64,000 nt of DNA, taken from contig NC_065560.1 of the NCBI RefSeq assembly GCF_022605725.1, positions 20,017,052-20,081,051 on the forward strand. Reading direction: 5' to 3'. Numbering within the stretch: the stretch's first letter is position 1; every line of letters starts with the position of its first letter. The stretch is from Anthonomus grandis grandis. Its lineage: Eukaryota > Arthropoda > Insecta > Coleoptera > Curculionidae. The notes beneath the pieces were generated by a model. The model was not told the origin of the DNA and ran no database searches. It worked only from the letters and a program-made list of their open reading frames with translations. The position numbers and the translations under genes are program-made. Below are positions 63,133 through 64,000 of this stretch, piece by piece.

Positions 63133-64000
63133 TTATCTTTTTGGTAGTAAATTAATTAAATTATAGTAACTTGCATTTAGATCATCGGTGTCTTGTTTTT
63201 CATTAATGCTTTCTTTATACTTTTTTATATTAACCATTTCTAGTAAAATTCTTTTTTTATAATTTGATTCTCTGCCAATGATCCGAGTGCTGTTAAAATC
63301 AAATTGGTGTTGTTGATTGAAGGAGTGTTCTGCTAGAGCAGTCTTCCCAGATGCTGCGTAGTTCGTTGGTTTTACGCTTCTTTCGTGTTCGCTAATTCTG
63401 GTTTTTAAGTACCTGCCCGTTTGACCCACATACAGAGCTTGACAATCAGAACAGGGTATTTTATAGACCACGCCACTTTGTAACTCATTTGGTGTTTTAT
63501 CTTTGAGTTTTGAGAAGTATTTGTTGATGGTATTTTCATTTTTGAACGCTATTCTGACTTCATCATTAGAAACAACTCCTGATAGCCTTTCAGACAAACC
63601 TTTAACATAAGGAATTTTTGCAAATTTATGGTTTTGGTTTTCTTTGACTTTAATAGGTGTAGGGTTGTTGTCTAGGATTTTGTTTAATAGTTTATGAGGA
63701 AAATTGTTTTTTTAGTAAAATATCTTTAATTTTGTTAACATGAAAACTGGAGTGAGATAAGGCTATTGCGCGGGATTTTAGGTTGCTAACTATGTTTAAT
63801 TTTTGTTTAAATGAGTAATTTGATTGGTAGTTAAGAAATCTCTCAGAGAAAGTAGGTTTGTGATACCAATCAGCGATGATTGTATTATCTTCTGTTCTGA
63901 TTAATAGAATGTCTAGAAATGGAAGTTTGTTATTTGTTTCACACTCTATAGTGAACTGTAATTTAGGGTGGAAACTGTTAAATGTACTTTTTATGTTTTC
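63133..64000 (-). pseudogene. PLE reverse transcriptase C-terminus and GIY-YIG endonuclease
   Basis: Enters from the right edge with the RT thumb (LPFLDILLIRTEDNTIIADW, then YHKPTFSERFLNY). One frameshift near 63710 separates it from the next part, open to the stop at 63133: YKIPCSDCQALYVGQTGRYL (the C-x2-C linker and the GIY-YIG-equivalent 'ALYVGQT'), KTRISEHERSVK, then ALAEHSFNQQHQFDF and an E in KRILLEMVNIKKY. This is the GIY-YIG nuclease that nicks target DNA for PLE insertion. Well conserved apart from the single frameshift. Confidence 0.88.

Larger units (their letters stand above)
62563..64000 (-). mobile_element. Second Penelope-like element (continues beyond the right edge)
   Basis: Minus strand: RT thumb and GIY-YIG endonuclease (64000-63133), a 3' UTR of about 570 bp, and a hammerhead (62617-62658) about 55 bp from the junction with the duplicated block at about 62562. 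It belongs to a different PLE subfamily from the one at 57.8-59.5 kb. Confidence 0.85.

Overview
The window looks like a repeat-dense stretch of an insect nuclear genome. It is AT-rich and has spliced introns, TTAGGG/TTGAG telomere-like arrays, and remnants of nearly every class of eukaryotic transposable element: Tc1/mariner (DD34E and DD82E), Merlin-like, a TIR element with a DUF7869-like gene, Ty3/gypsy, Ty1/copia, several non-LTR retrotransposons, Penelope-like elements (PLEs), a tRNA-derived SINE and MITEs. The only host-like coding sequence I can support is one short secreted-protein first exon, present twice. The insect order cannot be fixed from the sequence alone. There are no operons, CRISPR arrays or other bacterial features.

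Layout. 0-1.7 kb: C-terminal end of an envelope-like ORF. 1.74-3.84 kb: intact DD82E mariner-like transposon (copy 1). 4.9-7.2 kb: two dead non-LTR fragments. 7.3-9.2 kb: decayed DD82E copy 4, carrying a MITE and a 101-bp hammerhead-motif insertion. 9.2-15.4 kb: mostly non-coding. 15.4-20.8 kb: one internally deleted non-LTR RT fragment, cleanly split by DD82E copy 2 (15835-17934) and by an intact Tc1 with 370-bp TIRs (18202-20183). 21.1-27.2 kb: an inverted duplicate of 46.6-62.6 kb holding the signal-peptide exon, an RT remnant and a minus-strand Ty3/gypsy element; the 22 kb copy also has a SINE. 30.4-37.9 kb: a Merlin-like transposon whose transposase is split by a subtelomere-like cassette: (TTAGGG)n, a 240-bp satellite, (TTAGGG)n, an R1/TRAS/SART-type retrotransposon with poly(A), then (TTGGG)n and (TTGAG)n. 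39-41 kb: truncated copia. 42.6-44 kb: dead DD82E-related transposase. 44.8-45.3 kb: solo LTR. 46.6-50.9 kb: plus-strand gypsy. 51.4-59.7 kb: an 8.3-kb element with about 55-bp TIRs, an intron-containing DUF7869-like gene, a nested mariner-like element and a PLE with an inverted 5' part. 60.35-62.15 kb: DD82E copy 3. 62.6-64 kb: a second PLE running off the window.

The nested insertions can be dated against each other. Several have an 'empty site' elsewhere in the window, and three interrupted reading frames close exactly when the insert and one TA duplicate are removed. Most coding sequences here are selfish replication machinery (transposase, RT/endonuclease, integrase) and not host pathways. 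The observations most worth pursuing are the hammerhead-ribozyme motifs attached to PLE ends and to small 13-bp-TSD insertions, the telomere-like cassette inside the Merlin gene, the DUF7869-like TIR element, and the probably recent DD82E mariner.
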